Shown one piece after another: positions 19,781 to 29,402 of a stretch of 64,000 nucleotides of DNA. This DNA is from Croceivirga sp. (GTDB taxonomy: Bacteria > Bacteroidota > Bacteroidia > Flavobacteriales > Flavobacteriaceae). Position numbers and translations under genes: made by a program. The notes under the pieces are model-generated. The model worked only from the letters and a program-made list of their open reading frames with translations. It was not told the origin of the DNA and ran no database searches. Within the stretch, counting starts at the first letter, position 1. Every line of letters begins with the position of its first letter. The DNA lies in the NCBI GenBank assembly GCA_028284665.1, contig JANQRG010000022.1, positions 27,446-91,445 of the forward strand, written 5' to 3'.

Positions 19781-21133
19781 TCAGTCTTGATATTTCGGAT
19801 CCATTACGAAATCCTCCATAAACTTTGTTGTGTAGTTTCCAGCCAGATAATCCGGATGCTCCATGAGTTGCCTGTGAAATGGGATTGTGGTTTTAATCCC
19901 TTCTATAACAAACTCATCCAGTGCTCTCCGCATCTTGTTAATAGCTTCTTCCCGCGTTTGCGCTGTAGTAATCAATTTGGCAATCATAGAATCGTAATTA
20001 GGTGGGATGGTATAGCCGCTATAAACGTGCGTATCCAAACGAATCCCATGTCCGCCAGGAGTGTGTAGTGTTGTAATCTCCCCCGGGGATGGCCTGAAAT
20101 CATTATAGGGATCCTCGGCATTGATCCTGCATTCAATAGAATGTAGTTTTGGTGTGTAGTTTTTTCCCGAAATGGGTACACCGCCCGCCACCAAAATCTG
20201 TTCCCGGATTAGATCATAGTCGATCACCTGTTCTGTAATGGGATGCTCCACCTGAATTCGGGTATTCATTTCCATGAAATAGAAATTCCGATGTTTATCT
20301 ACTAAAAACTCAACCGTACCTGCTCCCTCATATTTGATAAATTCGGCCGCTTTTACCGCTGCTTTACCCATTTGATCCCGAAGTTTATCCGTCATGAATG
20401 GGGAGGGCGTTTCTTCGGTTAATTTTTGATGCCTTCGCTGAACGGAACAATCCCTCTCGGACAAGTGGCAGGCTTTTCCGTACTGGTCCCCGACAATCTG
20501 AATCTCAATATGCCTGGGTTCCTCAATAAGCTTTTCCATATACATACCACCATTCCCAAAAGCCGCTGTCGCTTCTTTTACCGCACTTTCAAAATTGCTT
20601 TCCAGATCTTCCTCATTCCAAATAGCACGCATCCCTTTTCCTCCACCACCCGCAGTAGCCTTTATCATAACAGGATATCCCATTTTTTTGGCTTCTTTCT
20701 TCGCATGGTCAACATCCTTTAAAAGTCCTTCGGAACCAGGAATTGTTGGTACTCCCGCCTTTCTCATGGTTTCCTTTGCGGTAGCTTTATCGCCCATTTT
20801 TTCAATCTGCTCCGCAGAGGCACCTATAAACTTTATTTCTGATTCAGCACAGATCTTAGAAAACTTTGCATTTTCGGAAAGAAACCCATAGCCCGGGTGT
20901 ATTGCGTCAGCATTGGTAATTTCGGCAGCTGCAATAATGTTAGGTATTTTTAGATAGGAATCACTGCTCGGGGCCGGACCAATACATACGGCCTCATCTG
21001 CGAAACGTACGTGTAGACTTTCTTCATCGGCCTTGGAATAAACGGCAACGGTTTTTATCCCCATTTCCTTGCAAGTACGAATAACCCGAAGTGCAATTTC
21101 CCCCCTATTGGCAATTAATATTTTTTTGAACAT
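19781..21133 (-). CDS. accC: Acetyl-CoA carboxylase, biotin carboxylase subunit
   Basis: This 450-residue enzyme starts [14 protein letters not shown] at 21133; a longer frame from 21157 would add eight unrelated residues. It carboxylates the biotin on AccB with ATP and bicarbonate, the first half-reaction of malonyl-CoA formation. Visible motifs are the ATP-grasp glycine loop [12 protein letters not shown] (about 155-170), the catalytic segment [15 protein letters not shown] (about 285-300) and the C-terminal domain with [14 protein letters not shown]. It lies 73 bp after accB and ends in a strong terminator, so it closes the DUF177-rpmF-fabH-accB-accC cluster. Confidence 0.97.
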   Translation of the reverse strand: MFKKILIANRGEIALRVIRTCKEMGIKTVAVYSKADEESLHVRFADEAVCIGPAPSSDSYLKIPNIIAAAEITNADAIHPGYGFLSENAKFSKICAESEIKFIGASAEQIEKMGDKATAKETMRKAGVPTIPGSEGLLKDVDHAKKEAKKMGYPVMIKATAGGGGKGMRAIWNEEDLESNFESAVKEATAAFGNGGMYMEKLIEEPRHIEIQIVGDQYGKACHLSERDCSVQRRHQKLTEETPSPFMTDKLRDQMGKAAVKAAEFIKYEGAGTVEFLVDKHRNFYFMEMNTRIQVEHPITEQVIDYDLIREQILVAGGVPISGKNYTPKLHSIECRINAEDPYNDFRPSPGEITTLHTPGGHGIRLDTHVYSGYTIPPNYDSMIAKLITTAQTREEAINKMRRALDEFVIEGIKTTIPFHRQLMEHPDYLAGNYTTKFMEDFVMDPKYQD

Positions 21134-21206
21134 AATCGTAAAAATTACAAATCTCAAATTACAAATCCCAAATTGGATTTTGGTGCCTGGAGTTTGGAAT
21201 TTTCAA

Positions 21207-21695
21207 TTAACTAGGATCCACCAAAAACAAAGGCTGGTCAAACTCTACCGGTGAAGAATCATCTACTAAAATCTTTACAACCTTACCGGAAACATCGGAT
21301 TCTATATCGTTAAACAGCTTCATTGCCTCAATTACGCAGAGCACATCGCCTTTTTTGATATCCTGTCCAACTTCAACAAAAGGCGGCTTATCCGGCGAGG
21401 GCTTTCGGTAGAAGGTGCCGATTATAGGTGACTTGATCGTAAGGTACTTGGAATCGTCACTTTCCGGAGTACTTTCGGTTGGGGCGGCTTCTTTAACCGG
21501 TTCCTGAACTACCGGTGGTGGTGGTACCATTGGACTCTGTGCCATTGGGATTTGCTGCACAAATGTGGTTTCCGGGGTAGACGGGGCAGAGCCTGTTCTA
21601 ATGGTAATTTTGAAATCTTCCATTTCCAACTTCACTTCGCTGGCTCCCGATTTGGCCACAAACTTTATCAGGCTTTGAATTTCTTTAATATCCAT
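21207..21695 (-). CDS. accB: Acetyl-CoA carboxylase biotin carboxyl carrier protein
   Basis: This 162-residue carrier has a short N-terminal helix region, a Pro/Val-rich flexible linker (about 35-80) and a C-terminal biotinyl domain. The biotin attachment motif is EAMKL with Lys126. It ferries carboxybiotin between AccC and the carboxyltransferase. It lies 26 bp downstream of fabH and 73 bp upstream of accC in the same direction. Length and layout are typical of the family. Confidence 0.97.
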   Translation of the reverse strand: MDIKEIQSLIKFVAKSGASEVKLEMEDFKITIRTGSAPSTPETTFVQQIPMAQSPMVPPPPVVQEPVKEAAPTESTPESDDSKYLTIKSPIIGTFYRKPSPDKPPFVEVGQDIKKGDVLCVIEAMKLFNDIESDVSGKVVKILVDDSSPVEFDQPLFLVDPS

Positions 21696-21721
21696 TGATG
21701 TACGTTTAGTTGATCCTAAAT

Positions 21722-22717
21722 TTATGAATTATATGCCCATTTTAAATAAATGGCGCCCCAGGTAAAGCCTCCGCCAAATGCCGCAAAAATTAGATTGTCT
21801 CCTCGTTTCAATTGCTTTTGGTAATCATGAAGTAGAAGCGGTAAGGTTGCAGAAGTAGTATTGCCATAACGATGAATATTCATCATTACCTTTGCCTCTT
21901 CCAGACCCATCCTTTTTGCTGTTGCGTCTATTATTCGTTTGTTTGCCTGATGCGGCACCAACCAATCTACATCTTGATGCGAAAGCTGGTTCCTTTCCAT
22001 GACTTTGGCAGCAACATCCGCCATATTGGATACCGCAAACTTAAACACCGACTTTCCGTCCTGGAATACAAAATGCTGTTTGTTTTTGACCGTTTCGGCT
22101 GAAGCAGGTAAAATGGAACCTCCGGCATCAATTTTTAAAAACTGTCTTCCGCTACCATCTGTCCTTAGATATTCATCCTGAAGCCCAAAGCCTTCTTCAT
22201 CTGGTTCAAACAACACGGCCCCTGCGGCATCTCCAAAGATAATGCAGGTGGTACGATCTGTGTAGTCTATTATCGAAGACATCTTATCAGCACCTATTAG
22301 CAATATCTTCTTGTACCTCCCGGATTCAATATAACTGGCGGCGGTAGACATACCATATAAAAAACTGGAACATGCCGCCTGTAAATCATAGGAAAAGGCA
22401 TTCACCGCTCCAATCTCAGAGGCAACATATGCCGCGGTTGCAGCAACAGGCATATCTGGAGTAGCGGTGGCCACAAGCACCATATCAATTTCAGTTACAT
22501 CCAATCCTCTTTTTTGGATAAGATCTTCTGCCGCTTTTATAGCCATGAAAGAGGAGCCTTTTCCTTCCTCCTTCAAGATTCTTCGCTCTTTTATGCCGGT
22601 TCTTGTGGTAATCCATTCATCTGTGGTGTCTACCATAGTTTCCAATACTTGGTTGGTTAACACAAAATCCGGAAGGTAAGCCCCTACTGCCGTAATGGCT
22701 GCCGTAGTTTTAGCCAT
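21722..22717 (-). CDS. fabH: 3-oxoacyl-ACP synthase III (KAS III)
   Basis: This 331-residue enzyme condenses an acyl-CoA primer with malonyl-ACP to start fatty-acid synthesis. The catalytic triad is visible: Cys116 in QAACSSF, His256 in PHQANKR and Asn286 in RYGNTTSA. The phosphate/CoA region TDEWITTRTGI and the C-terminal GGGFTWG are also present. It is placed between rpmF and accB, linking ribosome and lipid synthesis as in other Bacteroidota. A terminator separates it from rpmF, so it may have its own promoter or rely on readthrough. Confidence 0.97.
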   Translation of the reverse strand: MAKTTAAITAVGAYLPDFVLTNQVLETMVDTTDEWITTRTGIKERRILKEEGKGSSFMAIKAAEDLIQKRGLDVTEIDMVLVATATPDMPVAATAAYVASEIGAVNAFSYDLQAACSSFLYGMSTAASYIESGRYKKILLIGADKMSSIIDYTDRTTCIIFGDAAGAVLFEPDEEGFGLQDEYLRTDGSGRQFLKIDAGGSILPASAETVKNKQHFVFQDGKSVFKFAVSNMADVAAKVMERNQLSHQDVDWLVPHQANKRIIDATAKRMGLEEAKVMMNIHRYGNTTSATLPLLLHDYQKQLKRGDNLIFAAFGGGFTWGAIYLKWAYNS

Positions 22718-22830
22718 CTAAATATTTTGTTTTGTCAAAAAATATGAGAAAATGACGAAAAATCGTCGAAAAGTAGTGAATTTCTTGGACTTTTAGTCAA
22801 ATGAAACCCTTTTACGTTTTTGTTCCTACT

Positions 22831-22869
22831 AAAAAAAACTCTCGCAAGGGAAGGCCCCGAACGAGAGTT
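22831..22869 (-). terminator. Rho-independent terminator between rpmF and fabH
   Basis: On the minus strand AACTCTCG (22862-22869) pairs with CGAGAGTT (22837-22844) and a run of T follows. It lies about 20 bp after the rpmF stop. It probably ends most ribosomal-protein transcripts and lets a fraction read on into fabH-accB-accC. Confidence 0.85.
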
Positions 22870-22891
22870 AATATTGTAGTGATATGAACCT

Positions 22892-23092
22892 TTATGCTTC
22901 CGCTTCTTCAACAGTCTTGTCGATCAATACCTGGCCGCGGTAGTATAATTTTCCTTCATGCCAATGCGCCCTGTGGTACAAGTGTAATTCCCCGGTAGAT
23001 GAGTCCTTGGCAATGGTTGGCATTGTGGCTTTGTAATGGGTCCTTCTCTTGTCCCTTCTGGTCTTTGAAATCTTTCGTTTAGGATGTGCCAT
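22892..23092 (-). CDS. rpmF: Ribosomal protein bL32
   Basis: This 66-residue basic protein starts with [17 protein letters not shown], the hallmark bL32 N-terminus, and continues with an HLYHRAHW segment. It is a component of the large ribosomal subunit. The zinc-binding cysteines found in some bL32 forms are absent. It lies 6 bp after the DUF177 gene, the usual pairing. Confidence 0.97.
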   Translation of the reverse strand: MAHPKRKISKTRRDKRRTHYKATMPTIAKDSSTGELHLYHRAHWHEGKLYYRGQVLIDKTVEEAEA

Positions 23093-23098
23093 CTTTTC

Positions 23099-23629
23099 CT
23101 ATTTATCCGTTAATAATTTTTTTAATCCATCCCATCTGGGATCTGTGTCTTTTGATGCGTTATTTTGTTCTTTTGGCGCTAATTCCTGAAGTTTTTCAAG
23201 TGCTGCAGACTTCAAGGTTCCGTCGAGGACTCCAGGATGAATTCGCTTTGCCGGCAACGACAATACCAACATTTCATAAATGTACTGGGCAATATCCACT
23301 TGATGCTCTCCATAAGGAAGGATCAATAGTTCATCGTCTTCATTGTTGAAATCTTCACCGAATTTAATAACCAAATCCAAATTAGAGTTGACGGTTTGAT
23401 CATAGGGTTCGTTAGTCAAGTCACAATTGACATTTACAGTACCTGCAGCCGTAATGGACAACTCCATCATAGTGGACATTTTATCTAATGTAGCGGTGAT
23501 TGCGATGTCTGCTCCATTAAACTCAGTATAACCAAAAGAATCAAAGAACGTATTCTGTATTTGGTATGCAAACTCGTGTTTCCCCAGCTTCAACCCGCTG
23601 AAAGGAATAAAAAACTCCCTGCTCTTCAT
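23099..23629 (-). CDS. DUF177 (YceD-like) protein
   Basis: This 176-residue acidic cytoplasmic protein is encoded directly before rpmF, the diagnostic context of the DUF177/YceD family, which is linked to 23S rRNA/ribosome metabolism. It has the conserved NCDLT-type segment (about 76) and a DDELLILPYGEHQVDIAQYI segment where the family has its DxxxDIxxxI motif. The family cysteine pair is reduced to one visible Cys. It is the first gene of the five-gene cluster and has a clear promoter upstream. Confidence 0.9.
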   Translation of the reverse strand: MKSREFFIPFSGLKLGKHEFAYQIQNTFFDSFGYTEFNGADIAITATLDKMSTMMELSITAAGTVNVNCDLTNEPYDQTVNSNLDLVIKFGEDFNNEDDELLILPYGEHQVDIAQYIYEMLVLSLPAKRIHPGVLDGTLKSAALEKLQELAPKEQNNASKDTDPRWDGLKKLLTDK

Positions 23630-23675
23630 CGTTTAACTCACTTGCTGTTGGCGTACCAGCCTTCTTTGGCGGGTG

Positions 23676-23705
23676 CAAAGATACTATTTATTTGGTGAAT
23701 AGCAA
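23676..23705 (-). promoter_or_regulatory. Bacteroidota sigma-A promoter for DUF177-rpmF-fabH-accB-accC
   Basis: On the minus strand TTG (23705-23703), a 19-bp spacer and TATCTTTG (23683-23676) match the Bacteroidota consensus TTG-N19-TAnnTTTG exactly. The start codon at 23629 lies about 46 bp downstream. Confidence 0.75.
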
Positions 23706-23731
23706 TCAAAAATCAAATGTAGGTATTCCTG

Positions 23732-24793
23732 CTATGCGGAACGCTTTACACTTTGTTTTTTAAGAGGGTTTTTGGTTATCTCTTTATAATCCAATCGTTT
23801 CCTGAATATTCTTAATGCAGCAAAAATGGCCTCCTTAAAGGAACTTTCATCAGCTATGCCTTTTCCGGCAATTTCATAGGCCGTGCCGTGATCCGGAGAC
23901 GTTCTTACTTTAGATAGTCCCGCGGTAAAATTTACCCCTTTTCCAAAGCTCAGGGTTTTGAAAGGAATAAGGCCCTGATCGTGATAGGCTGCCAGTATCC
24001 CATCAAAGTTTAAGTAGGTCTCGGAACCAAAGAAACCATCGGCAGCATAAGGGCCATATACCAAATGCCCTTCCTTGTTGAGTGCTGCAATTGCCGGTTT
24101 AAGGATCTTTTCATCTTCCTCACCAATTGTCCCGTTATCCCCACTATGGGGATTAATACCCAATAATGCGATCTTAGGTTTACGAATTCCAAAATCCTGA
24201 ACAAGGGAGGTGGTCATGAGAAAGACCTTATCCCGAATTAATTTGGTAGTGATGACATTAGCGACATCTTTAACGGCAATATGATCGGTTAATAAGCCCA
24301 CTTTGATCGTATCCGAGATCATAAACATCAAACTATCCCCCTCTAACTCCTGAGCGAGGTAATCTGTGTGTCCGGGAAAACTAAAGGTGTCCGATTGAAT
24401 ATTTTTCTTGTTGATCGGAGCGGTAACCAAAACATCAATCTCGTTGTTTTTTAATGCCGCAACCGCTGCTTTAAGGGATCGAATGGCATATTTTCCGGCA
24501 TCCGGAGTGGCTTGTCCAAATTGAATTTGCGGGATCTCCTTCCACACATTCACCACATTGATCTTACCCGGTACCGCGCTTGCGGCTTGCTTGATACCGT
24601 TAAAGCTGATATTTAACCCTAAGGCACGCTTTTGCTCGGAAATCGTTTTATTGGATGCAAAAAACAAGGGTGTGCAAAAATCCAACATACGATCATCCTT
24701 AAAAGACTTCAGGGCAACTTCACAGCCAATCCCGTTAAGATCTCCCACAGAAATGCCTAACCTTATTTTATCTCCTTCTTTGCGCTTCTCCAT
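23732..24793 (-). CDS. pdxA: 4-hydroxythreonine-4-phosphate dehydrogenase
   Basis: This 353-residue NAD-dependent enzyme of pyridoxal-phosphate synthesis has the family segments SVGDLNGIG (about 15-23), the metal-ligand regions FPGHTDYLAQ and AYHDQGLIPFK, and NPHSGDNGTIGEED. It oxidises 4-phosphooxy-threonine with divalent metal in the cytoplasm. It is divergent from riboflavin synthase with only 49 bp between the two starts, and TAGCTTTG (minus strand, about 24816-24823) in that gap could be its -7 box. The lysine-rich C-terminal tail is slightly longer than in the E. coli enzyme. Confidence 0.96.
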   Translation of the reverse strand: MEKRKEGDKIRLGISVGDLNGIGCEVALKSFKDDRMLDFCTPLFFASNKTISEQKRALGLNISFNGIKQAASAVPGKINVVNVWKEIPQIQFGQATPDAGKYAIRSLKAAVAALKNNEIDVLVTAPINKKNIQSDTFSFPGHTDYLAQELEGDSLMFMISDTIKVGLLTDHIAVKDVANVITTKLIRDKVFLMTTSLVQDFGIRKPKIALLGINPHSGDNGTIGEEDEKILKPAIAALNKEGHLVYGPYAADGFFGSETYLNFDGILAAYHDQGLIPFKTLSFGKGVNFTAGLSKVRTSPDHGTAYEIAGKGIADESSFKEAIFAALRIFRKRLDYKEITKNPLKKQSVKRSA

Positions 24794-24842
24794 AAATGAA
24801 TCCCTACATTTACACTACAAAGCTAGCTAATTTAGGTTACAG

Positions 24843-25433
24843 ATGTTTACAGGAATCATTGAGGGTATTGGTGAAGTGAGTGGGTTGGAACAAGAGGGTG
24901 AAAATTTACATATCACGGTTACCACAGAAATTGCTCCAGAACTTAAAATAGATCAAAGTGTTTGTCACAATGGCGTCTGCTTAACTGTGGTTGCCTTGAA
25001 GGACCAGGAGTACAGGGTGACCGCAATCAAAGAAACCCTGGATAAAACCAACCTGGGAAACCTATCTCTAGGGGATAAAGTGAATTTGGAACGTGGCATG
25101 ATCCTGGGTGCACGATTGGACGGACATCTGGTTCAAGGCCATATAGACCAAACTGCAACCTGTTCTCAGATCATCGAAGCCGATGGAAGTTGGCTATTTA
25201 CCTTTGCGTACGATATTGATAAGAATAATGTTACTATAGAAAAAGGCTCAATTACGGTTGATGGTGTTAGCCTCACGGTTGTAAACTCGAAAAACGGAAC
25301 CTTTTCAGTAGCTATAATTCCCTATACCTATGAAAATACTTTGTTCCATACGTATAAAGTGGGAAGTCAGGTAAACCTAGAATTTGATGTTATTGGAAAA
25401 TACGTGGCGCGTCTAATACACGCTGAGAAGTAA
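24843..25433 (+). CDS. ribE: Riboflavin synthase, alpha subunit
   Basis: This 196-residue enzyme dismutates two 6,7-dimethyl-8-ribityllumazine molecules to riboflavin. It begins with the hallmark MFTGIIEGIGEV and consists of two lumazine-binding barrels. The first carries CHNGVCLTVV, and the second carries the matching KGSITVDGVSLTVV. Length is normal. It is transcribed away from pdxA; no other rib genes are adjacent. The name ribE follows common usage; ribC is used in some genomes. Confidence 0.96.
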   Translation: MFTGIIEGIGEVSGLEQEGENLHITVTTEIAPELKIDQSVCHNGVCLTVVALKDQEYRVTAIKETLDKTNLGNLSLGDKVNLERGMILGARLDGHLVQGHIDQTATCSQIIEADGSWLFTFAYDIDKNNVTIEKGSITVDGVSLTVVNSKNGTFSVAIIPYTYENTLFHTYKVGSQVNLEFDVIGKYVARLIHAEK

Positions 25434-25483
25434 TAGCTCATAACCCATCCGCCATAACTCTTAGCCGTCTACCCTTTAGAAAA

Positions 25484-26572
25484 TCAAACTTTTATGAAGA
25501 TCTTCCGTCGATATAACTCAAAAGCCAAAAGGCAATAAAACCCGGTTACGGCTAGCGCGTACAATAGCGAAGACATTTGACCCGAAAGAAAGTCGTGCAC
25601 AAAAATATTTTGAAAGAGCCAACTGTGAAGTGAAGTATCTTGATCAACCTGTATCAGATAAAAGACCTTGGTGATAAAACTGGACAGAAAATAGACAATT
25701 ATAGCGTTTGCCCCTGCGTAGCGGAATATGCTTCCAAATTGTAGCTTTCGCACATCGGTGAGGTAGTAAATCAGTGCTAAAAAGACGTTTCCCCAACCTG
25801 CGGTAACCAACACAAAACTACTCGTCCATAAGGCCTTATTAATTGGAAAGACCAGGTCCCATAGGTGGCCTACAAGCAAAAGGCTTCCACCAAGCCCAAA
25901 TATCAGTGTCGCTTTTTTTTGCTGTTGGGACACCAGAATATAGCCTGTAAAAATGCCTAATAGAGCACTTCCAATAGCAGGAATAGTACTTAAGATCCCT
26001 TCGGGATCATAATCGGGTTTCCACATATGTGAGCCCAATACATTCAGATCAATATAGTTGGCCAGATTGTTCGGAGCCCTTTCATAGGTAGACGGTTCGC
26101 CGGCAACCGGTATCAGGGCCATTAACAGCCAATACCCTACCAGAATAGTGACTAGCACGCCGATCAATTGTTTCCAGTTTAAATTGAGAAAGAGGACCGC
26201 GGTAAAGAAAAAAACCACGCCTATACGCTGTAGTACCCCCGGAAACCGGATCTCCGCAAACTCCTTAATAAAGGGAAAACTTAGCGTAAACACGCCTAAA
26301 AAAAGTCCTAACCCAATAAGTTTCAAACTACGGATCGTAATCTTTTTGTATACCGCTTTGCTCGCTTTTTTATTTCGGTAGGCAAATACGATGGAAGTCC
26401 CCACGATGAACAAAAAAAACGGAAAAACCAGATCTGTTGGGGTATACCCGTGCCATTCCGCATGAAGTAAGGGAGCATACACATCAGACCAGGTCCCGGG
26501 AGTATTGACCAAAATCATCAATACTATCGTCATGCCGCGAAAAATATCTACCGATACGATCCTATTCTTCAT
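25484..26572 (-). CDS. NagX-like membrane acyltransferase (HGSNAT/DUF5009 family)
   Basis: This 362-residue polytopic inner-membrane protein has about ten hydrophobic segments. The opening SVDIFRGMTIVLMILVNTPG and the motif DLVFPFFLFIVGTSI are characteristic of the family related to heparan-alpha-glucosaminide acetyltransferase, often called NagX in bacteria. The family is associated with amino-sugar handling at the membrane. It starts 2 bp after the stop of the symporter gene, so the two form an operon. The exact reaction in this organism is not known. Confidence 0.85.
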   Translation of the reverse strand: MKNRIVSVDIFRGMTIVLMILVNTPGTWSDVYAPLLHAEWHGYTPTDLVFPFFLFIVGTSIVFAYRNKKASKAVYKKITIRSLKLIGLGLFLGVFTLSFPFIKEFAEIRFPGVLQRIGVVFFFTAVLFLNLNWKQLIGVLVTILVGYWLLMALIPVAGEPSTYERAPNNLANYIDLNVLGSHMWKPDYDPEGILSTIPAIGSALLGIFTGYILVSQQQKKATLIFGLGGSLLLVGHLWDLVFPINKALWTSSFVLVTAGWGNVFLALIYYLTDVRKLQFGSIFRYAGANAIIVYFLSSFITKVFYLIQVDQDTSLHSWLFQNIFVHDFLSGQMSSLLYALAVTGFYCLLAFELYRRKIFIKV

Positions 26573-26574
26573 GC

Positions 26575-28386
26575 CTACAAGATGTTATCCTTCATTTTAT
26601 TCCAAACCCTGACCAGTAGAAAGCCTGAAAGTGCAGCAACTGCTGTTAAAACAAGTGCACTAGTGGTTTTACCGTAAATCCAATATCCGGTGGCGAACAT
26701 AATGGTATAAATCAATACAACTCCCAAAAGCATGGCCGTAATGCCAGAAGGAACGCTCCATTTTTCATCAGTTAGCACAACGGGATCTTTATCTACTTCT
26801 GCTTCTTCCACCACTTTTTTCCAGCCTGGTCCTCCTGGTTGTATCTTCTTATAAAAATCCCGCAGGACTGCCTTGGATTCGGGTTGAGTCATAAATGTTG
26901 CGGTCAACCAAATAATAGAAGTAACCACCATGATAAAGGGCAATTCGGCCCAATCCGGTAAAAGACCGGTTTCGGGAGCAAAAAGAAATGGCCTAAGTGA
27001 GGTTGTTTCCAGTAAAATGGCCAAAATCCCGGAAGAAAACATGGCCGTTATCTCACTCCATGCATTGATACGCCACCAAAACCAACGAAGGATAAATATC
27101 AATCCGGTACCAGCACCAAAAGACAATAATAAATTGAAAATTCCCATAGCATTTTGCATGGCCAAGGCAAGAAAAGCACTCAAAACCATCAACACTACAG
27201 TTGATAATCTCCCTACGGCTACCATCTGCTTTTCCGTAGCATTGGGGTTGATCTGCTGTTTATAAAAATCAAATACCATATAGGAAGAACCCCAGTTCAA
27301 TTGCGTGGAAATGGTACTCATGTAGGCAGCTACCAAAGACGCCAATACAATGCCCAGCAAGCCGCTGGGCAATTTGGTCAACATGGCGGAATACGCCAAA
27401 TCATGCCCCAATTTATCTGCTGGCACGTTCGGAAAGGCCTGCGAAATACTCGCAACATCAGGATATACGACCAATGACGCCAGAGCCACCAAAATCCAGG
27501 GCCATGGACGCAGGGCGTAGTGCATGATATTAAAGAAAAAGGTGGCACCAATAGCGTGGTTTTCGTTTTTTGCAGCCAACATTCGTTGGGCAATATAACC
27601 GCCGCCTCCCGGTTCACCGCCAGGGTACCAAGAACTCCACCATTGCACCGCTAGTGGGATAATAAGCATTGTAATTAGGGCTTTTTTATCGCTAAACTCC
27701 GGAAGGATACTTAATTTATCCTTCACATTGTCATTTTCCAAAATAGCGCTCATACCCCCTACTTCAGGAAGATTCACTAAATAGAATGCCGCTCCAATGG
27801 CGCCTGCCATGGCCACGAAAAAAAGAAGAAAATCGCTATACACAACCCCTTTAAACCCTCCAAGAGCACTAAAAATCACCGTAATCAAGCCTGCTGCCAC
27901 CACGGTCACCCAAGGCTCCAAACCTAGCATTACGCCTCCTATCTTTATAGCCGCCAGGGTTACTGCGGACATCGTGATAACATTGAAAAGAACGCCCAAA
28001 TAAACCGCCCTGAATTTTCTTAAAAAGCTTGCTGGTTTTCCACCATAGCGAAGTTCATAAAACTCCAAATCGGTCTTAACATTTGACTTTCTCCAAAGCT
28101 TTGCGTAAACAAATACCGTCAACATCCCTGTGAGTAAAAAACACCACCATCCCCAATTTCCGGAAACCCCATTGGTCCTCACCAAATCGGTTACCAGATT
28201 GGGGGTGTCTGTAGAGAAGGTAGTTGCCACCATAGAAAGCCCCAACAGCCACCATGGCATGGTCCGACCAGACAAAAAATACTCCGAAGAGCTTTTGCCC
28301 GATTTCTTTGAGACATAAATTCCGATAAAAAGTACAATGGCAAAAAATCCAAAGATGATGAAATAGTCGAGGGTTTGAATGTCCAT
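26575..28386 (-). CDS. Sodium:solute symporter (SSS family)
   Basis: This 603-residue inner-membrane transporter has about 14 hydrophobic segments. The N-terminal part holds SSEYFLSGRTMPWWLLG and VATTFSTDTPNLV, and a GGFKGVVYSDFL segment follows, all typical of SSS transporters for sugars and related solutes driven by Na+. A charged loop (about 515-550) precedes the last two segments. The substrate is not readable from sequence. The overlap-like 2-bp spacing to a NagX-like gene suggests an amino sugar or sugar derivative. Confidence 0.92.
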   Translation of the reverse strand: MDIQTLDYFIIFGFFAIVLFIGIYVSKKSGKSSSEYFLSGRTMPWWLLGLSMVATTFSTDTPNLVTDLVRTNGVSGNWGWWCFLLTGMLTVFVYAKLWRKSNVKTDLEFYELRYGGKPASFLRKFRAVYLGVLFNVITMSAVTLAAIKIGGVMLGLEPWVTVVAAGLITVIFSALGGFKGVVYSDFLLFFVAMAGAIGAAFYLVNLPEVGGMSAILENDNVKDKLSILPEFSDKKALITMLIIPLAVQWWSSWYPGGEPGGGGYIAQRMLAAKNENHAIGATFFFNIMHYALRPWPWILVALASLVVYPDVASISQAFPNVPADKLGHDLAYSAMLTKLPSGLLGIVLASLVAAYMSTISTQLNWGSSYMVFDFYKQQINPNATEKQMVAVGRLSTVVLMVLSAFLALAMQNAMGIFNLLLSFGAGTGLIFILRWFWWRINAWSEITAMFSSGILAILLETTSLRPFLFAPETGLLPDWAELPFIMVVTSIIWLTATFMTQPESKAVLRDFYKKIQPGGPGWKKVVEEAEVDKDPVVLTDEKWSVPSGITAMLLGVVLIYTIMFATGYWIYGKTTSALVLTAVAALSGFLLVRVWNKMKDNIL

Positions 28387-28565
28387 AATTTGGTTTTGGC
28401 TGAATCTTAAAGATATTATTTTTTTGGAACCCCCTTATTTACACCTTTCTATTTGGAATATTAGTAGTAAAAAATGACAAGATTCTATACTATCGCGGGT
28501 TGTAATACGATGTTGAGCCAGACCTTCCTTCAAATTAAGACTATTTTTGAAGTAGCATCCTCTGT

Positions 28566-29321
28566 ATGATTTTATCACTATCCGCAAATGTTCCGATATC
28601 CGGCTGGGCCTTGGCCGTCGCGGCAGCGTTTCTGATTGGGATTTCAAAAGCCGGACTTAAAGGCTTATCCCTGTTTAATGTGACATTACTTGCCTTGGGT
28701 TTTGGAGCCAAATCCTCTACAGGTATAATTATGCCCTTTCTCATACTCGGGGATATTGCTGCCGTATGGTATTATAACAGACATGCGCAATGGAAACCCA
28801 TTTTTAGAATTTTACCTTGGATGGTATTTGGGATACTAATTGGTGTTCTAATTGGCAAAGACTTGCCGGAACGGCTCTTCAAAATTGCTATGGTCGCCAT
28901 TATTTTTACCAGTCTCGGTTTGATGGTTTTTTGGGATATTAGAAAATCCAAAACCGTTCCCAAGCACTGGACGTTTGCTTCGGGAAGCGGAATTCTTGCG
29001 GGATTGACCACCATGATAGGAAATATGGCCGGGCCCTTCACCAACCTCTATTTTTTAATGCTTCGATTACCCAAAAATGAATTCGTAGGTACGGCGGCCT
29101 GGCTATTCTTTATCACTAACCTGTTTAAAGTACCTTTTCATGTCCTCGTTTGGAAAACAATTACTGCTGAAACCTTAATGCTTAATTTAAAACTGTTCCC
29201 TGCGCTGTTGGTGGGCTTTTTCCTGGGAACTAGAATACTAAAATATATCAACGATGCGGGCTATCGCAAATTTATTATTTTGGTAACGGCAATTGGGGCT
29301 GTTGCCATCCTGTTCCGATAA
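28566..29321 (+). CDS. TauE/SafE-family permease
   Basis: This 251-residue inner-membrane protein has seven or eight hydrophobic segments in two halves, each opening with a glycine-rich region (FLIGISKAGLKGL near the start and TTMIGNMAGPF near 155-165). This is the layout of the TauE/SafE (DUF81) anion exporters of sulfite, sulfoacetate and related compounds. It stands alone between a divergent symporter operon and a sensor gene, so the substrate is open. Confidence 0.88.
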   Translation: MILSLSANVPISGWALAVAAAFLIGISKAGLKGLSLFNVTLLALGFGAKSSTGIIMPFLILGDIAAVWYYNRHAQWKPIFRILPWMVFGILIGVLIGKDLPERLFKIAMVAIIFTSLGLMVFWDIRKSKTVPKHWTFASGSGILAGLTTMIGNMAGPFTNLYFLMLRLPKNEFVGTAAWLFFITNLFKVPFHVLVWKTITAETLMLNLKLFPALLVGFFLGTRILKYINDAGYRKFIILVTAIGAVAILFR

Positions 29322-29402
29322 CAAATAACCCCTTCCATTGCGCCTTATACCTTCCTCGTAAACCGTGCGCTTCTTTTTTTTATCTTGTAGAAGTGACCGA
29401 CC

